Assembly: GCA_016870975.1 (NCBI GenBank)
Contig: VGAE01000010.1
Location: 1 to 52,495, forward strand
Length of the DNA: 52,495 nucleotides
Origin: Actinomycetota bacterium
GTDB taxonomy: Bacteria; Actinomycetota; Actinomycetes; Nanopelagicales; Nanopelagicaceae
Direction: 5' to 3'
Of the stretch, positions 43,177-52,495 are shown piece by piece. A program made the position numbers and the translations under genes. The notes below the pieces were generated by a model, which saw only the letters and a program-made list of their open reading frames with translations, had not been told where the DNA came from and made no database searches. The stretch's first letter is position 1. Every line of letters begins with the position of its first letter.

Positions 43177-43500
43177 TCAGAGAATTGTTTCTTCGAAACA
43201 GGTAATGGTCCCGTTATGACAAGCTGGTCCGGCGGGGTCAACCAAATAAAGAAGCGAATCACCATCACAATCAAGCTTTATCTCAATAATGCGTTGGAGG
43301 TTGCCAGACTCTTCACCTTTCATCCAAAGCTTATTTCTACTTCTACTCCAAAAAGTGGCATTTCTAGACTCAATAGATTTCTCAAGCGCTTCTTGATTTG
43401 CCCAAGCGACCATCAGAACTTGCTTAGTTGAACTATCCTGGACTACGACGCTGATTAATTCTCCGTCCTTAAATCGTTGAATTAGAGATGCTGGAATCAT
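43177..43500 (-). CDS. hisI: Phosphoribosyl-AMP cyclohydrolase
   Basis: 107 residues with VLMVAWANQEALEKSIE, TFWSRSRNKLWMKGEESGN, CDGDSLLYLVDPAGPACHNG; the Cys and Asp residues bind Zn and Mg. Opens the adenine ring in the third step of the pathway. It stands alone from hisE, as in other actinobacteria, rather than fused. Confidence 0.95.
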   Translation of the reverse strand: MIPASLIQRFKDGELISVVVQDSSTKQVLMVAWANQEALEKSIESRNATFWSRSRNKLWMKGEESGNLQRIIEIKLDCDGDSLLYLVDPAGPACHNGTITCFEETIL

Positions 43501-43519
43501 GTCAATATTCTCTCATCAA

Positions 43520-44290
43520 TTAGTTAGTATTTTCCAGGCGAACCGGAAAACCACTTCTAACTAACTCTTCCTTTACTTGTTTGATGCGAATTTCTCCGAA
43601 ATGAAAAATAGATGCAGCTAGCAGGGCATTAGCGCCGGCTGAAAGCGCATCTGGAAAATGATTCAAAGACCCTGCTCCACCGCTTGCGATGATTGGTAAA
43701 TTTGAATGCTCTCGAGCCACTTTAATCATTTCAAGGTCATAACCAGATTTGACGCCATCCCGATCCATCGAATTCAAAAGAATTTCACCCGTACCTCGAT
43801 CTTCAATTTCCTCAATCCAAGATCGCATATCTAAGCCAGTGCTTTTTTTACCGCCATGAGTGGTCACTTCAAAATCACCATTATTCGTTCTGCGTGCATC
43901 AACCGACAAGACAAGGACTTGGTTGCCGAATCTCTCACTTATCTCATTAATTAGATCGGGATTTGAAATTGCGGCCGTATTAATTGATATCTTGTCGGCG
44001 CCTGCGCGCAAAAGCGTATCTACTTGAGCCACGCTATTAATTCCACCTCCAACTGTTAAAGGAATAGATATTTCTTCTGCACATTTCTTTACAACTTCGA
44101 TTGTGGTTGATCGACCATCAGAGGAAGCTGAGATATCCAAAAAAGTTAATTCGTCTGCCCCATCCGATTGATATTTCTTGGCCATTTCAACCGGATCTCC
44201 CGCATCTATAAGATTTATGAAATTAATTCCTTTGACGACTCGACCAGCATCAACATCAAGGCAAGGAATAATTCTTATTGCAAGGCTCAT
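43520..44290 (-). CDS. hisF: Imidazole glycerol phosphate synthase, cyclase subunit
   Basis: 256 residues of a TIM barrel: [16 protein letters not shown] carries the catalytic Asp and [14 protein letters not shown] the second. Works with HisH glutaminase to make imidazole glycerol phosphate and AICAR. It lies one base after hisA. Confidence 0.96.
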   Translation of the reverse strand: MSLAIRIIPCLDVDAGRVVKGINFINLIDAGDPVEMAKKYQSDGADELTFLDISASSDGRSTTIEVVKKCAEEISIPLTVGGGINSVAQVDTLLRAGADKISINTAAISNPDLINEISERFGNQVLVLSVDARRTNNGDFEVTTHGGKKSTGLDMRSWIEEIEDRGTGEILLNSMDRDGVKSGYDLEMIKVAREHSNLPIIASGGAGSLNHFPDALSAGANALLAASIFHFGEIRIKQVKEELVRSGFPVRLENTN

Positions 44291-44291
44291 C

Positions 44292-45023
44292 TCATTTGCT
44301 CCCGTGAGCTAGAGCTAATGCCTCACGTAAGGTAAAGGCACCGGCATATAGAGCTTTTCCAATAATGACACCCTCAACACCTGATTCACTTAGCGCTGAG
44401 ACACTTTTGACGTCTTGGATTGATGAGACTCCACCACTCGCAATAATTGGAGTGCTTGTGAATTTAGTGATTTGTCGAAGTAAATCAAGATTGGGTCCGA
44501 TTAGTGTTCCATCTCTAGAGATATCAGTGACAACATAACGAGAGCAGCCAGCCTTATCTAATCTATCGATAGTCTCGAAGAGATCGCCTCCGCTTTTTGT
44601 CCAACCCCGGCTAGAAAGTTTCTGGCCTTTTACATCTAATCCAACAGCCACCTTATCCCCGAACCGCGCTATTACATCTTCTGACCATTCAGGATTTTCT
44701 AGCGCTGCGGTTCCAAGATTAATGCGATTGCATCCAGTTGATAGCGCCTTGATCAATGAGTCTTCATTTCTTATGCCGCCCGACAGTTCAATTTTTACAT
44801 CGATGCTCTCAATAACTTTTTTAATAAGAGGGAAATTGCTGCCTTGTCCAAAGGCTGCATCTAGATCAACCAGATGTATCCATCGAGCTCCGGCAGCGGC
44901 AAATTCTTGAGCAACTTGAACCGGCTCGCCATATTGAGTCTCTGTGGAGAGTTCACCGCGTACCAGGCGAACTGCCTTGCCACCTTTGACATCTATAGCT
45001 GGAAGAATTTCGAATCCACTCAT
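44292..45023 (-). CDS. hisA: ProFAR isomerase, HisA/PriA type
   Basis: 243 residues: [18 protein letters not shown] and [14 protein letters not shown] hold the two catalytic Asp. In actinobacteria the orthologue (PriA) often also serves as TrpF in tryptophan synthesis; the sequence is compatible, but that is inference. Overlaps the hisH end by 4 nt. Confidence 0.95.
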   Translation of the reverse strand: MSGFEILPAIDVKGGKAVRLVRGELSTETQYGEPVQVAQEFAAAGARWIHLVDLDAAFGQGSNFPLIKKVIESIDVKIELSGGIRNEDSLIKALSTGCNRINLGTAALENPEWSEDVIARFGDKVAVGLDVKGQKLSSRGWTKSGGDLFETIDRLDKAGCSRYVVTDISRDGTLIGPNLDLLRQITKFTSTPIIASGGVSSIQDVKSVSALSESGVEGVIIGKALYAGAFTLREALALAHGSK

Positions 45024-45616
45024 AAACTTTCAACCCAATTCCTTATCAATTTCATACCGGCGGCACTTGATTTTTCCGGATGAAATTGGACTGCTGACAC
45101 TAATTTCGTCTCAACTGCGCTTATAAATCTGCCTTCATAATCAGTATACGAATTCAAGGCATCGTCGACTGGGTTTAGAACACCATAACTATGTACAAAA
45201 TAAAATCTCTCTCTTTCAATGCCATTAAACAGAGTTGAATTCTCGCCAGTTTCAACTTGGTTCCAACCTATATGAGGAAGAATCTTCGCGGGCAATAACT
45301 CCACGTTACCTTTAAGAATGCCTAATCCTTGGCTTGTAATCTTTTCAAAACCTTTATTGAACAAGATCTGCATTCCTACACATATGCCGAGAATCTTTTT
45401 CCCAACAGCAATATGGCTCTCGATAATTTCCCCACCATTTATAGCTCGAAGTTGATTCATGCACGCAGCAAATGCACCCACTCCAGGGATGACCAGTCCC
45501 TTGGCACGTTCACAAACTTGCGGGTCTGAAGTGACTATTACTTCACGCGATGCTGTTGCAAAAGCACGTTGTACTGAGCGAAGGTTTCCAGATCCGTAAT
45601 CAAGAATGGCTATCAA
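45020..45616 (-). CDS. hisH: Imidazole glycerol phosphate synthase, glutaminase subunit
   Basis: 198 residues: class I glutamine amidotransferase with [13 protein letters not shown] (nucleophilic Cys) and AVQFHPEKS (His-Glu). Supplies ammonia to HisF. Overlaps hisB and hisA by 4 nt each. Confidence 0.96.
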   Translation of the reverse strand: MIAILDYGSGNLRSVQRAFATASREVIVTSDPQVCERAKGLVIPGVGAFAACMNQLRAINGGEIIESHIAVGKKILGICVGMQILFNKGFEKITSQGLGILKGNVELLPAKILPHIGWNQVETGENSTLFNGIERERFYFVHSYGVLNPVDDALNSYTDYEGRFISAVETKLVSAVQFHPEKSSAAGMKLIRNWVESL

Positions 45617-46197
45617 AGAGAACCTTTAGTCGAAGGTATCCCACCTACTCGAGAATCTAAAGACACAGCTTCTTTTAAAGCACGTGCAACTGCTTTGAAT
45701 TGAGCTTCATAAACATGATGCGCATTTCTTCCCTCAAAAACTCTTATATTTAGAGCGATTCGAGCCTCTGCTACAAAAGATTCCCAGATATGACGACCAA
45801 GCGTTGTGTCGAAGGTTCCAATCAATTCAACAATATTTGGCTCTTGATGAACAAGATACGGACGACCAGAGAGATCTACCGCTGCTTGAACCAATACTTC
45901 ATCCAATGGAACAAGGGCATCACCAAATCTTCTTATGCCTGACTTATCTCCAAGGGCTTCTCGCAACGCCTGTCCTAAAGCAAGCGAAGTATCTTCAACG
46001 CTATGGTGTGAATCAACTTCAATATCCCCCGTCGTATTTATCTCAAGATCGAAACTTGCGTGCTTACCCAATTGGCTCAACATATGATCAAAGAACGGCT
46101 CGCCAGTTGATATTTCTATCTTTCCAGTGCCGTCAAGATTTAACTTAACGGAGACGTCCGACTCTTTAGTCGTTCTCTTTACTGACGCTATTCTCAT
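45613..46197 (-). CDS. hisB: Imidazoleglycerol-phosphate dehydratase
   Basis: 194 residues: FFDHMLSQLGKH, DSHHSVEDTSLALGQAL and the later SGRPY and NAHHVYEA motifs bind the Mn cluster. Single-domain enzyme without the phosphatase part found in enteric HisB. Sixth step of the pathway. Confidence 0.96.
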   Translation of the reverse strand: MRIASVKRTTKESDVSVKLNLDGTGKIEISTGEPFFDHMLSQLGKHASFDLEINTTGDIEVDSHHSVEDTSLALGQALREALGDKSGIRRFGDALVPLDEVLVQAAVDLSGRPYLVHQEPNIVELIGTFDTTLGRHIWESFVAEARIALNIRVFEGRNAHHVYEAQFKAVARALKEAVSLDSRVGGIPSTKGSL

Positions 46198-46223
46198 AAT
46201 TCTCCTAAACGAGGTATTGAATT

Positions 46224-47306
46224 CTAGCGTAGAGAGGTTTTTAAGGAGTCAAGAAATTGCTCATTCTCATCAGGAGTGCCGATTGTGACTCGCAGATATC
46301 CTTCGATGCCCACATCTCTAATCAAAATACCTCTATCCAATATCGATTGCCAAAGTTCTTGGCTCTTAGGCTGAAATCCGGTGAAGAAAAGGAAATTTGC
46401 GCCACTTTCCATGACTCTAAGACCAAGCTTTGTCATCTCTTCGCGCAAGCGAATCCGCTCAGCAACAATAATTTGAATTTCAGATTGCATTAACTTCACG
46501 TTTTTTAGCGCAACCAGTGCAGCGGCTTGAGTTACAGCACTAAGATGATATGGCAGTCTTACAATCTTCAATCCCGAAATGATATTTGAGTCTGCTACTA
46601 GATATCCAACTCTAGCTCCAGCGAATGCGAAGGCTTTACTCATAGTCCTAACTACTGCTACTTGAGGATAATCTTCAATTAATTCAATAGCCGACTTCTC
46701 ACTTGAAAACTCAGCGTAAGCTTCATCGACAATTAATAGTGTGCTTCTTCCTTTTATGTATTCGGCTATTTTTTTGAGGTCATTATATTCAACAACTCCG
46801 CCGGTTGGATTATTAGGCGAGGTAATGAAGATGAGAGAAGGGCTAGTCTCTTGAATTCTCTTTAGGAGGGCATTTAAGTCAATAGTGAAATCTTTTTTAA
46901 GGGGAAGCGAATCCCACTCAGATCCAGTTATCTGGGCAATTAAAGGATGGACTGAATATGACGGTGATAAGCCAATACAACTCGAACTCGCGTAGGCTAG
47001 GAAAACTTGTTGCAGAATTTCGTTGCTTCCGTTTGCTGTCCAGACGTTTTCCGTTGTTACATGCTCACTCGAAAGATAATTCGCTAGAGCCGATCTTAAT
47101 TTAACCGCATCTCGATCCGGATATCGGTTAAGACTGGTAGCAATTGATGCAATCTCACTTGTAAGTTCTGTTACGACTGATTCAGGTAATGGATATGGAT
47201 TTTCATTTGTATTTAATTTGACAACATCCTGAAGTTGCGGCGCCCCATAAATCTTGTTCGCCCTAAGTGCGTTCTTAATCGGTAACCAGTCAGGCCAGTT
47301 TGCCAC
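46224..47306 (-). CDS. hisC: Histidinol-phosphate aminotransferase
   Basis: 360 residues of fold type I: KLNTNENPYPLP, TSPNNPTGG, VDEAYAEFS and the PLP Lys in RTMSKAFAFAGARVGY. First his gene in transcription order here; hisD is not in the window. Broad HisC enzymes also transaminate aromatic amino acids, which would be the only visible source of indolepyruvate for IorAB; that link is speculative. Confidence 0.94.
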   Translation of the reverse strand: MANWPDWLPIKNALRANKIYGAPQLQDVVKLNTNENPYPLPESVVTELTSEIASIATSLNRYPDRDAVKLRSALANYLSSEHVTTENVWTANGSNEILQQVFLAYASSSCIGLSPSYSVHPLIAQITGSEWDSLPLKKDFTIDLNALLKRIQETSPSLIFITSPNNPTGGVVEYNDLKKIAEYIKGRSTLLIVDEAYAEFSSEKSAIELIEDYPQVAVVRTMSKAFAFAGARVGYLVADSNIISGLKIVRLPYHLSAVTQAAALVALKNVKLMQSEIQIIVAERIRLREEMTKLGLRVMESGANFLFFTGFQPKSQELWQSILDRGILIRDVGIEGYLRVTIGTPDENEQFLDSLKTSLR

Positions 47307-47319
47307 TTGTTATCTCCCA

Positions 47320-47796
47320 TCAAGATTGCGCTTCCGGAGCTAATTTTGCTCCATCTACGCCCCATGCACCGTTAATTCTAGACAATAGATATTCCATCCA
47401 ATAAGCCTTGCCGTCATTTCCAGTCACTTTTACACCGAATACGAAGTAATCTTCACTTGAGTCACAAGAGTAAACTTCAAATTTTTCAAGGTCGAGCAGC
47501 ATTGAATATTGATTAGCAATTATGGAAGCAAATTGGTCGATCGAAATCGAAGCGCGAAATTCGGCGGAAGCAAAACCATAGGCAATTTTTGGATCGGTGT
47601 CGCTAAATGCATTTAATTGACCTTTTATCCATCTCGACCCCTCTTCGAAATATGTTTGGTCGCAATTATTCTGGAGTTCCAACGCGGAGCTCTCTTCGAT
47701 TTGCGTTGGCTCCTCAGCATTACTAGAGCATGAAGTAGCAATCAAGAGAGTGGCGAGTGATATCAAAAATACCTTAAACCTACTTGTGGCAGTCAT
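47320..47796 (-). CDS. Lipoprotein, DUF4864-like
   Basis: 158 residues. A signal peptide ends at LLIATSC, a weak lipobox, so probable lipid anchoring. The body reads QLNAFSDTDPKIAYGFAS then FRASISIDQFASII, the pattern of DUF4864/NTF2-like domains of unknown function. It lies 13 nt ahead of hisC on the same strand. Confidence 0.65.
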   Translation of the reverse strand: MTATSRFKVFLISLATLLIATSCSSNAEEPTQIEESSALELQNNCDQTYFEEGSRWIKGQLNAFSDTDPKIAYGFASAEFRASISIDQFASIIANQYSMLLDLEKFEVYSCDSSEDYFVFGVKVTGNDGKAYWMEYLLSRINGAWGVDGAKLAPEAQS

Positions 47797-47797
47797 T

Positions 47798-47893
47798 TTA
47801 TTTACCTATAAAGTGAGTGAATGACCAACCCCATAGCCAAGCAAATGTAAAGACGCCCAAGATATAGAGAATGTTCATTGCTGAAATATCCAT
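47798..47893 (-). CDS. Very small membrane protein (31 aa)
   Basis: ATG 47893 gives 31 residues with one membrane helix containing several Trp (ILGVFTFAWLWGWSFTHF) and a short GK end. It fills the gap between gltD and the lipoprotein gene on the same strand. The composition is unlike random intergenic DNA, but no family is known to me and the ribosome binding site is poor. Confidence 0.45.
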   Translation of the reverse strand: MDISAMNILYILGVFTFAWLWGWSFTHFIGK

Positions 47894-47910
47894 TCGGTAA
47901 GGGTAGTCGC

Positions 47911-49368
47911 CTAGACAGTAAGTGGCTTGCTAGAAGGTTCAATTGGTGAAGGGAGTTGGGTTCGACCCATCAGAAATTGATCTACTGCCGCCGCAGCGCT
48001 CCTGCCTTCAGCTATCGCCCAAACAATTAGTGACTGGCCACGTCCTGCATCACCGCAGACATAGACATTCTCTACATTAGTTGCAAAATCTTTATCTCGC
48101 TTGATAGCGCCACGTTCGTCGAGAGTTAGTTCCAGTTCGGTTACTAATTTATTTTGCTCCGGACCAGTAAATCCAAGGGCAAGCAAGACCATATCGGCAT
48201 CCAGTACACGTTCAGTTCCAGGCACCGGCTCAAACTTGCCATTTTCATATTTCGTTTCAACAATTTTCAATCCAATTAAGTTTCCCGCGGAATCCTTTAT
48301 AAATTCTTGCGTTGAGATGGCATAGAGGCGCTCTCCTGCTTCTTCGTGCGCGCTACTGACTCGGTAAACAGCTGGATAAGTTGGCCATGGTTGAGAAGAA
48401 GGTCGTTCGTCAGAAGGTCTCGGCAAGATTTCGATCTGGGTAATTTCGGCTGCACCTTGGCGAATTACTGTGCCTAAGCAGTCTGCGCCGGTGTCGCCAC
48501 CACCCAAGATAATTACTCGTTTCCCTTTTGCAGAGATTTTAGGTCCTTCTTTTAATTCACCGAGCGCTTGCTTGTTCCCCCAGGGTAGATACTCCATAGA
48601 TTGGTAGACCCCGTTTGCATCTCTGCCTGGGATATTTAGTTCGCGTGCTTGAGTAGCTCCGACAGCGAGCACAACTGCGTCATATCGAGTTTTCAAATCT
48701 GTTGCTGTTAAATCAACTCCGACATTTACGCCAGCGCGGAACTGGGTTCCCTCTTGCTTCATTTGATTGAGGCGACGATCCAATATGGATTTCTCCATTT
48801 TAAATTCAGGTATCCCGTACCTTAGTAAGCCCCCAATTTTGTCGGCTCTCTCATAGACAACAACGGTATGCCCAGCTCTTGTGAGTTGTTGCGCAGCTGC
48901 CAAGCCGGCTGGACCAGATCCAATTACCGCAACGGTCTTTCCTGTTATTCGATCTGGAGGAAGTGGGCGAACGGTGCCTGATTGAAATGCCTCTTCAATT
49001 GTCCGCAATTCAATCTGTTTTATGGTTACCGGTTCCTGGTTGATACCAAGTACACAGGCAGTCTCACAAGGTGCCGGGCAGAGTCTCCCCGTAAATTCTG
49101 GAAAATTATTGGTGGTATGTAAACGATTAATCGCTTCAAACTTTTCATTTCGCCAAATCAGGTCATTCCACTCTGGGATGAGATTTCCTAGCGGACAGCC
49201 CTGGTGACAGAAAGGAATTCCGCAATCCATACATCGTCCGGCTTGATTTCGTAGCGCACCAAATTCTTGCTCTTCGTAAACTTCCTTCCAATCTCTAATA
49301 CGTACATCTACCGGGCGGCGTTTCGGAGTTTCACGATTGAAGCGAAGGAAACCTTTGGAATCAGCCAT
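47911..49368 (-). CDS. gltD: Glutamate synthase small subunit
   Basis: ATG 49368 (overlapping gltB by 8 nt) starts [15 protein letters not shown], the usual GltD N-terminus. 485 residues. C-x2-C-x4-C-x3-C near the N-terminus ([13 protein letters not shown]) binds 4Fe-4S, followed by FAD ([10 protein letters not shown]) and NADPH ([11 protein letters not shown]) motifs. Supplies electrons from NADPH to GltB in ammonia assimilation. Confidence 0.95.
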   Translation of the reverse strand: MADSKGFLRFNRETPKRRPVDVRIRDWKEVYEEQEFGALRNQAGRCMDCGIPFCHQGCPLGNLIPEWNDLIWRNEKFEAINRLHTTNNFPEFTGRLCPAPCETACVLGINQEPVTIKQIELRTIEEAFQSGTVRPLPPDRITGKTVAVIGSGPAGLAAAQQLTRAGHTVVVYERADKIGGLLRYGIPEFKMEKSILDRRLNQMKQEGTQFRAGVNVGVDLTATDLKTRYDAVVLAVGATQARELNIPGRDANGVYQSMEYLPWGNKQALGELKEGPKISAKGKRVIILGGGDTGADCLGTVIRQGAAEITQIEILPRPSDERPSSQPWPTYPAVYRVSSAHEEAGERLYAISTQEFIKDSAGNLIGLKIVETKYENGKFEPVPGTERVLDADMVLLALGFTGPEQNKLVTELELTLDERGAIKRDKDFATNVENVYVCGDAGRGQSLIVWAIAEGRSAAAAVDQFLMGRTQLPSPIEPSSKPLTV

Positions 49369-52300
49369 TAAGCACCTCAATAATTGCGGAATCAACTGAC
49401 TTACCTGAACTTTCGGCGTTTGAAATTACCTTTAAGATTCGCGCGTAATCTCGAGGCATTAACCGAGTAAAGCGAGTGAGTGATTTCTGCCAATCTTTCA
49501 TCAGAGAATCTGCAATTTTTGAGCCAGTTTCAGCAAAGAATTTTGAAACAATGGCAAAGAGCCGATCACTATCTTCGGCGGGAACAGGTTGCAAGTCAAC
49601 CAATTCAGTATTGATCAGGCGCGCATCTAGATCTAATAGATAAGCCACACCGCCAGACATTCCAGCTGCAAAATTCCGACCAGTCTTTCCTAGAACTACG
49701 ACCGTTCCACCAGTCATGTATTCGCAACCATGATCACCCGTGCCTTCTACGACTGCAGTTGCACCCGAATTTCTTACACAGAAGCGCTCGCCTACTACTC
49801 CTCGGACAAATATCTCACCACTGGTTGCGCCGTAACCAACTACATTTCCAGCGATTATATTCTTTTCGGAATCTAATTTGGCTTTTTCATCAGGTCGCAC
49901 AATTAATCTACCGCCAGAAATACCTTTTCCAAGATGATCATTGACATCTCCATACAAGCGAATCGTCAAGCCACGAGGAATAAATGCACCCAAGGACTGG
50001 CCAGCTGAACCGTGAAGCGTTACATCGATTGTGTCTTCAGGCAGTCCCGCGCCACCATAACGCTTAGTGATTTCAGATCCGAGAATCGTTCCGACAGTTC
50101 GATTTCTATTTGTAATTGGCATTGAAATTGTCGTGTGTTTACTGGACTCTAGAGAGGGTTTCGCTAATTCCAGAAGTTTGAAATCCAAAGCGCCAGCTAG
50201 ACCATGATCTTGCGATATTTCACGTTTACGAGCCGGGAATTTACTCTGGCTCGGAAATTCCAGTATTGGAGAGAGATCAAGTCCAGAAGCTTTCCAGTGA
50301 TCAATCGCTTTCTTGGTATCAAGTAACTCGACCTGACCAATAGCTTCATCTAGCGAGCGGAAACCTAACTTGGCAAGCCATTCACGGACTTCTTCCGCAA
50401 TATATTCAAAGAAAGTTTCAACAAATTCCGGTTTTCCAGTAAATCGCTTTCGCAATTCGGGATTCTGCGTTGCAACTCCAACGGGACAGGTATCGAGGTG
50501 ACAGACCCGCATCATCACGCAACCTGATACGACTAGCGGTGCCGTGGCAAAGCCATATTCTTCAGCACCAAGTAGCGCTGCGATAATCACATCTCTACCA
50601 GTCTTCATCTGTCCATCGGTTTGAACAACGATTCGATCACGTAATCCATTTAGAATTAAAGTCTGTTGAGTTTCAGCCAATCCCAATTCCCAGGGTGCAC
50701 CAGCATGCTTTAGCGAGGTCAAAGGTGATGCTCCAGTTCCCCCATCATGTCCAGAAATCAAAACCACATCTGCATGGGCCTTGCTTACTCCGGCAGCAAC
50801 CGTTCCGACACCGACCTGAGCTACTAATTTCACGTGAATTCTGGCATCACGATTTGAATTCTTTAAATCGTGAATCAACTGGGCTAAATCTTCAATGGAA
50901 TAAATATCGTGATGCGGTGGAGGTGAAATCAATCCAACGCCAGGAGTTGAATGTCGGGTTTTGGCAATCCACGGATAAACCTTGTTACCTGGTAACTGTC
51001 CGCCTTCTCCAGGCTTCGCGCCCTGTGCCATCTTTATCTGAAGATCATCAGCATTTACTAGGTATTCGCTAGTTACTCCGAATCGCGCTGAAGCGACCTG
51101 CTTTATAGCGGAGCGTTTGGAATCTCCGTTAGACATCTTTATGTAGCGCTCAGGATCTTCTCCACCTTCTCCAGTATTTGATTTACCACCGAGGCGATTC
51201 ATCGCAATCGCTAGAGTTTCGTGCGCTTCTTGTGAGATTGATCCATAAGACATGGCACCCGTAGAGAATCGCTTTACGATGGAGCTAATCGGTTCAACCT
51301 CATCAATTGGGATGGGCTTACGCGAGCCCTCTTTAAAGGTAAATAGACCTCTCAAGGTCATTAGAGATTTAGCCTGCTCATCTACGCGCGAGGTGTAGCG
51401 GCGAAAAATGTCGTAGCGCTTAGCTCTCGTGGCATGTTGTAGAGCGAATACCGTTTCTGGATCGAATAGATGTGGCTCGCCATCGCGACGCCATTGATAT
51501 TCGCCGCCAATTTGCAGGCGCATCGTATTTGGAATTTCGCCGCCAGGTGGATAGGCAATGTGGTGGCGCTTGATAGTTTCTTCGGCAATTACATCAATTC
51601 CGACTCCACCTAACCTAGAGGTTGTTCCTGCGAAATATTCATCAATAAGTTCTTGCGATAAACCAAGTGCCTCAAAAGTTTGAGCGCCCGTGTAAGAAGC
51701 AATTGTTGAAATACCCATCTTGGACATCACTTTCAAAACTCCCTTGCCGAGGGATTTGATTAAGTTATAAACCGCAGTTTCAGGCGTTACATCGGTGATT
51801 ACACTTTGGAGTGCGAGATCTTCAGCGCTCTCCATCGCAAGATAAGGATTTACCGCAGCTGCTCCATAACCAACCAATAGCGCAACGTGGTGAACTTCTC
51901 TTACTTCTCCAGACTCGACAACTAAGCCAACCTGAGTTCGCGTCTTCTCGCGAATTAGATGGTGATGAACTGCGGCGGTCAATAACAATGACGGAATCGG
52001 CGCATTTTCTGCATCACCATCGCGATCAGATAGAACAATTATGTGCGCCCCATCCTTGATGGCTTGCGAAACTTCACGTCTAATCTCTTCGATTCGGCTC
52101 TTTAACCCCTCGCCCCCTTCAGCGATGGGGAATAGTCCCTTAACTTTGTAGGCAGTTAAACCCGGATGATTTCCATCCGCATTTATATGAATAATTTTTG
52201 CTAACTGATCATTATCAATAACGGGAAAATCAAGAGTGATTTGACGGCAGGATTCTGGGCCGGGATCAAGAAGATTGTGTTCTGGTCCGATTGAAACACC

Positions 52301-52495
52301 GAGCGAAGTGACTAACTCTTCTCGAATTGCATCCAGAGGTGGATTAGTAACTTGCGCAAAAATTTGGCTGAAGTAGTCAAAGAGCAGTCTTGGCTTTTCG
52401 GAGAGAACTGCAACCGGAGTATCAGTTCCCATAGAACCAATAGGTTCTGCGCCAGTTCTTGCCATTGGAGTGATGATTAGACGTAACTCCTCTTC
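49361..52495 (-). CDS. gltB: Glutamate synthase large subunit (C-terminal 1,044 residues, cut by window edge)
   Basis: The frame is open to the right window edge, so the N-terminal glutaminase domain is missing. Visible: [19 protein letters not shown] of the central domain, the FMN domain ([27 protein letters not shown]) and the 3Fe-4S Cys in [19 protein letters not shown], then the C-terminal beta-helix ([22 protein letters not shown]). Catalyses 2-oxoglutarate + glutamine to two glutamate together with GltD. Confidence 0.96.
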   Translation of the reverse strand, partial: EEELRLIITPMARTGAEPIGSMGTDTPVAVLSEKPRLLFDYFSQIFAQVTNPPLDAIREELVTSLGVSIGPEHNLLDPGPESCRQITLDFPVIDNDQLAKIIHINADGNHPGLTAYKVKGLFPIAEGGEGLKSRIEEIRREVSQAIKDGAHIIVLSDRDGDAENAPIPSLLLTAAVHHHLIREKTRTQVGLVVESGEVREVHHVALLVGYGAAAVNPYLAMESAEDLALQSVITDVTPETAVYNLIKSLGKGVLKVMSKMGISTIASYTGAQTFEALGLSQELIDEYFAGTTSRLGGVGIDVIAEETIKRHHIAYPPGGEIPNTMRLQIGGEYQWRRDGEPHLFDPETVFALQHATRAKRYDIFRRYTSRVDEQAKSLMTLRGLFTFKEGSRKPIPIDEVEPISSIVKRFSTGAMSYGSISQEAHETLAIAMNRLGGKSNTGEGGEDPERYIKMSNGDSKRSAIKQVASARFGVTSEYLVNADDLQIKMAQGAKPGEGGQLPGNKVYPWIAKTRHSTPGVGLISPPPHHDIYSIEDLAQLIHDLKNSNRDARIHVKLVAQVGVGTVAAGVSKAHADVVLISGHDGGTGASPLTSLKHAGAPWELGLAETQQTLILNGLRDRIVVQTDGQMKTGRDVIIAALLGAEEYGFATAPLVVSGCVMMRVCHLDTCPVGVATQNPELRKRFTGKPEFVETFFEYIAEEVREWLAKLGFRSLDEAIGQVELLDTKKAIDHWKASGLDLSPILEFPSQSKFPARKREISQDHGLAGALDFKLLELAKPSLESSKHTTISMPITNRNRTVGTILGSEITKRYGGAGLPEDTIDVTLHGSAGQSLGAFIPRGLTIRLYGDVNDHLGKGISGGRLIVRPDEKAKLDSEKNIIAGNVVGYGATSGEIFVRGVVGERFCVRNSGATAVVEGTGDHGCEYMTGGTVVVLGKTGRNFAAGMSGGVAYLLDLDARLINTELVDLQPVPAEDSDRLFAIVSKFFAETGSKIADSLMKDWQKSLTRFTRLMPRDYARILKVISNAESSGKSVDSAIIEVLNG

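Noticed and set aside
1-52495. CRISPR arrays, insertion sequences, prophage, tRNA or rRNA genes
   Set aside because: No regularly spaced repeats, transposase or integrase motifs, or tRNA-like cloverleaf sequences were recognised on either strand.

Overview
The window reads as a low-GC, densely packed actinobacterial chromosome. Support comes from a CGYC mycoredoxin, a DUF2945 protein, a long-form HisG, a PriA-like HisA, GTG/TTG starts and 1-8 nt gene overlaps. A streamlined freshwater lineage such as the acI group (Nanopelagicales) fits, but that is inference; no rRNA or tRNA gene was seen.

Layout. (1) 1-8.1 kb: small accessory genes, many encoding membrane proteins: UbiA fragment, mycoredoxin, proline-rich TPR protein, ZIP transporter, two DoxX-like proteins, a photolyase-like protein with swapped domain order, PsiE, YqhA and several very short membrane peptides. 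(2) 8.2-42 kb: a catabolic island in short divergent and convergent units. It encodes a MeaB-like GTPase, a split B12-dependent acyl-CoA mutase, a 2-aminobenzoyl-CoA monooxygenase/reductase, a BadI/MenB-type hydrolase, a thiolase, two SDRs, RidA, an ADP-forming acyl-CoA synthetase, an AMP-forming CoA ligase, two phytoene-desaturase-like FAD enzymes, kynurenine formamidase, IorAB, two complete branched-chain-type ABC transporters, tryptophan 2,3-dioxygenase, OsmC, a cupin and a kynureninase candidate. (3) 42-47.3 kb: histidine operon hisC-B-H-A-F-I-E-G without hisD. (4) 47.3-52.5 kb: a lipoprotein, gltD, and gltB running off the right edge.

How it works together. The island encodes L-Trp -> N-formylkynurenine -> kynurenine -> anthranilate -> 2-aminobenzoyl-CoA -> 2-amino-5-oxocyclohex-1-enecarboxyl-CoA, with uptake by one or both Liv systems. 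The later steps are unresolved as far as I know. The gene set suggests a route: RidA deaminates the enamine, the BadI-like enzyme opens the ring to 4-oxopimelyl-CoA, the B12 mutase rearranges it to 2-methyl-3-oxoadipyl-CoA, and the PcaF-like thiolase cleaves that to succinyl-CoA plus propionyl-CoA. This is the most interesting hypothesis in the window; it is chemical inference, not demonstrated.
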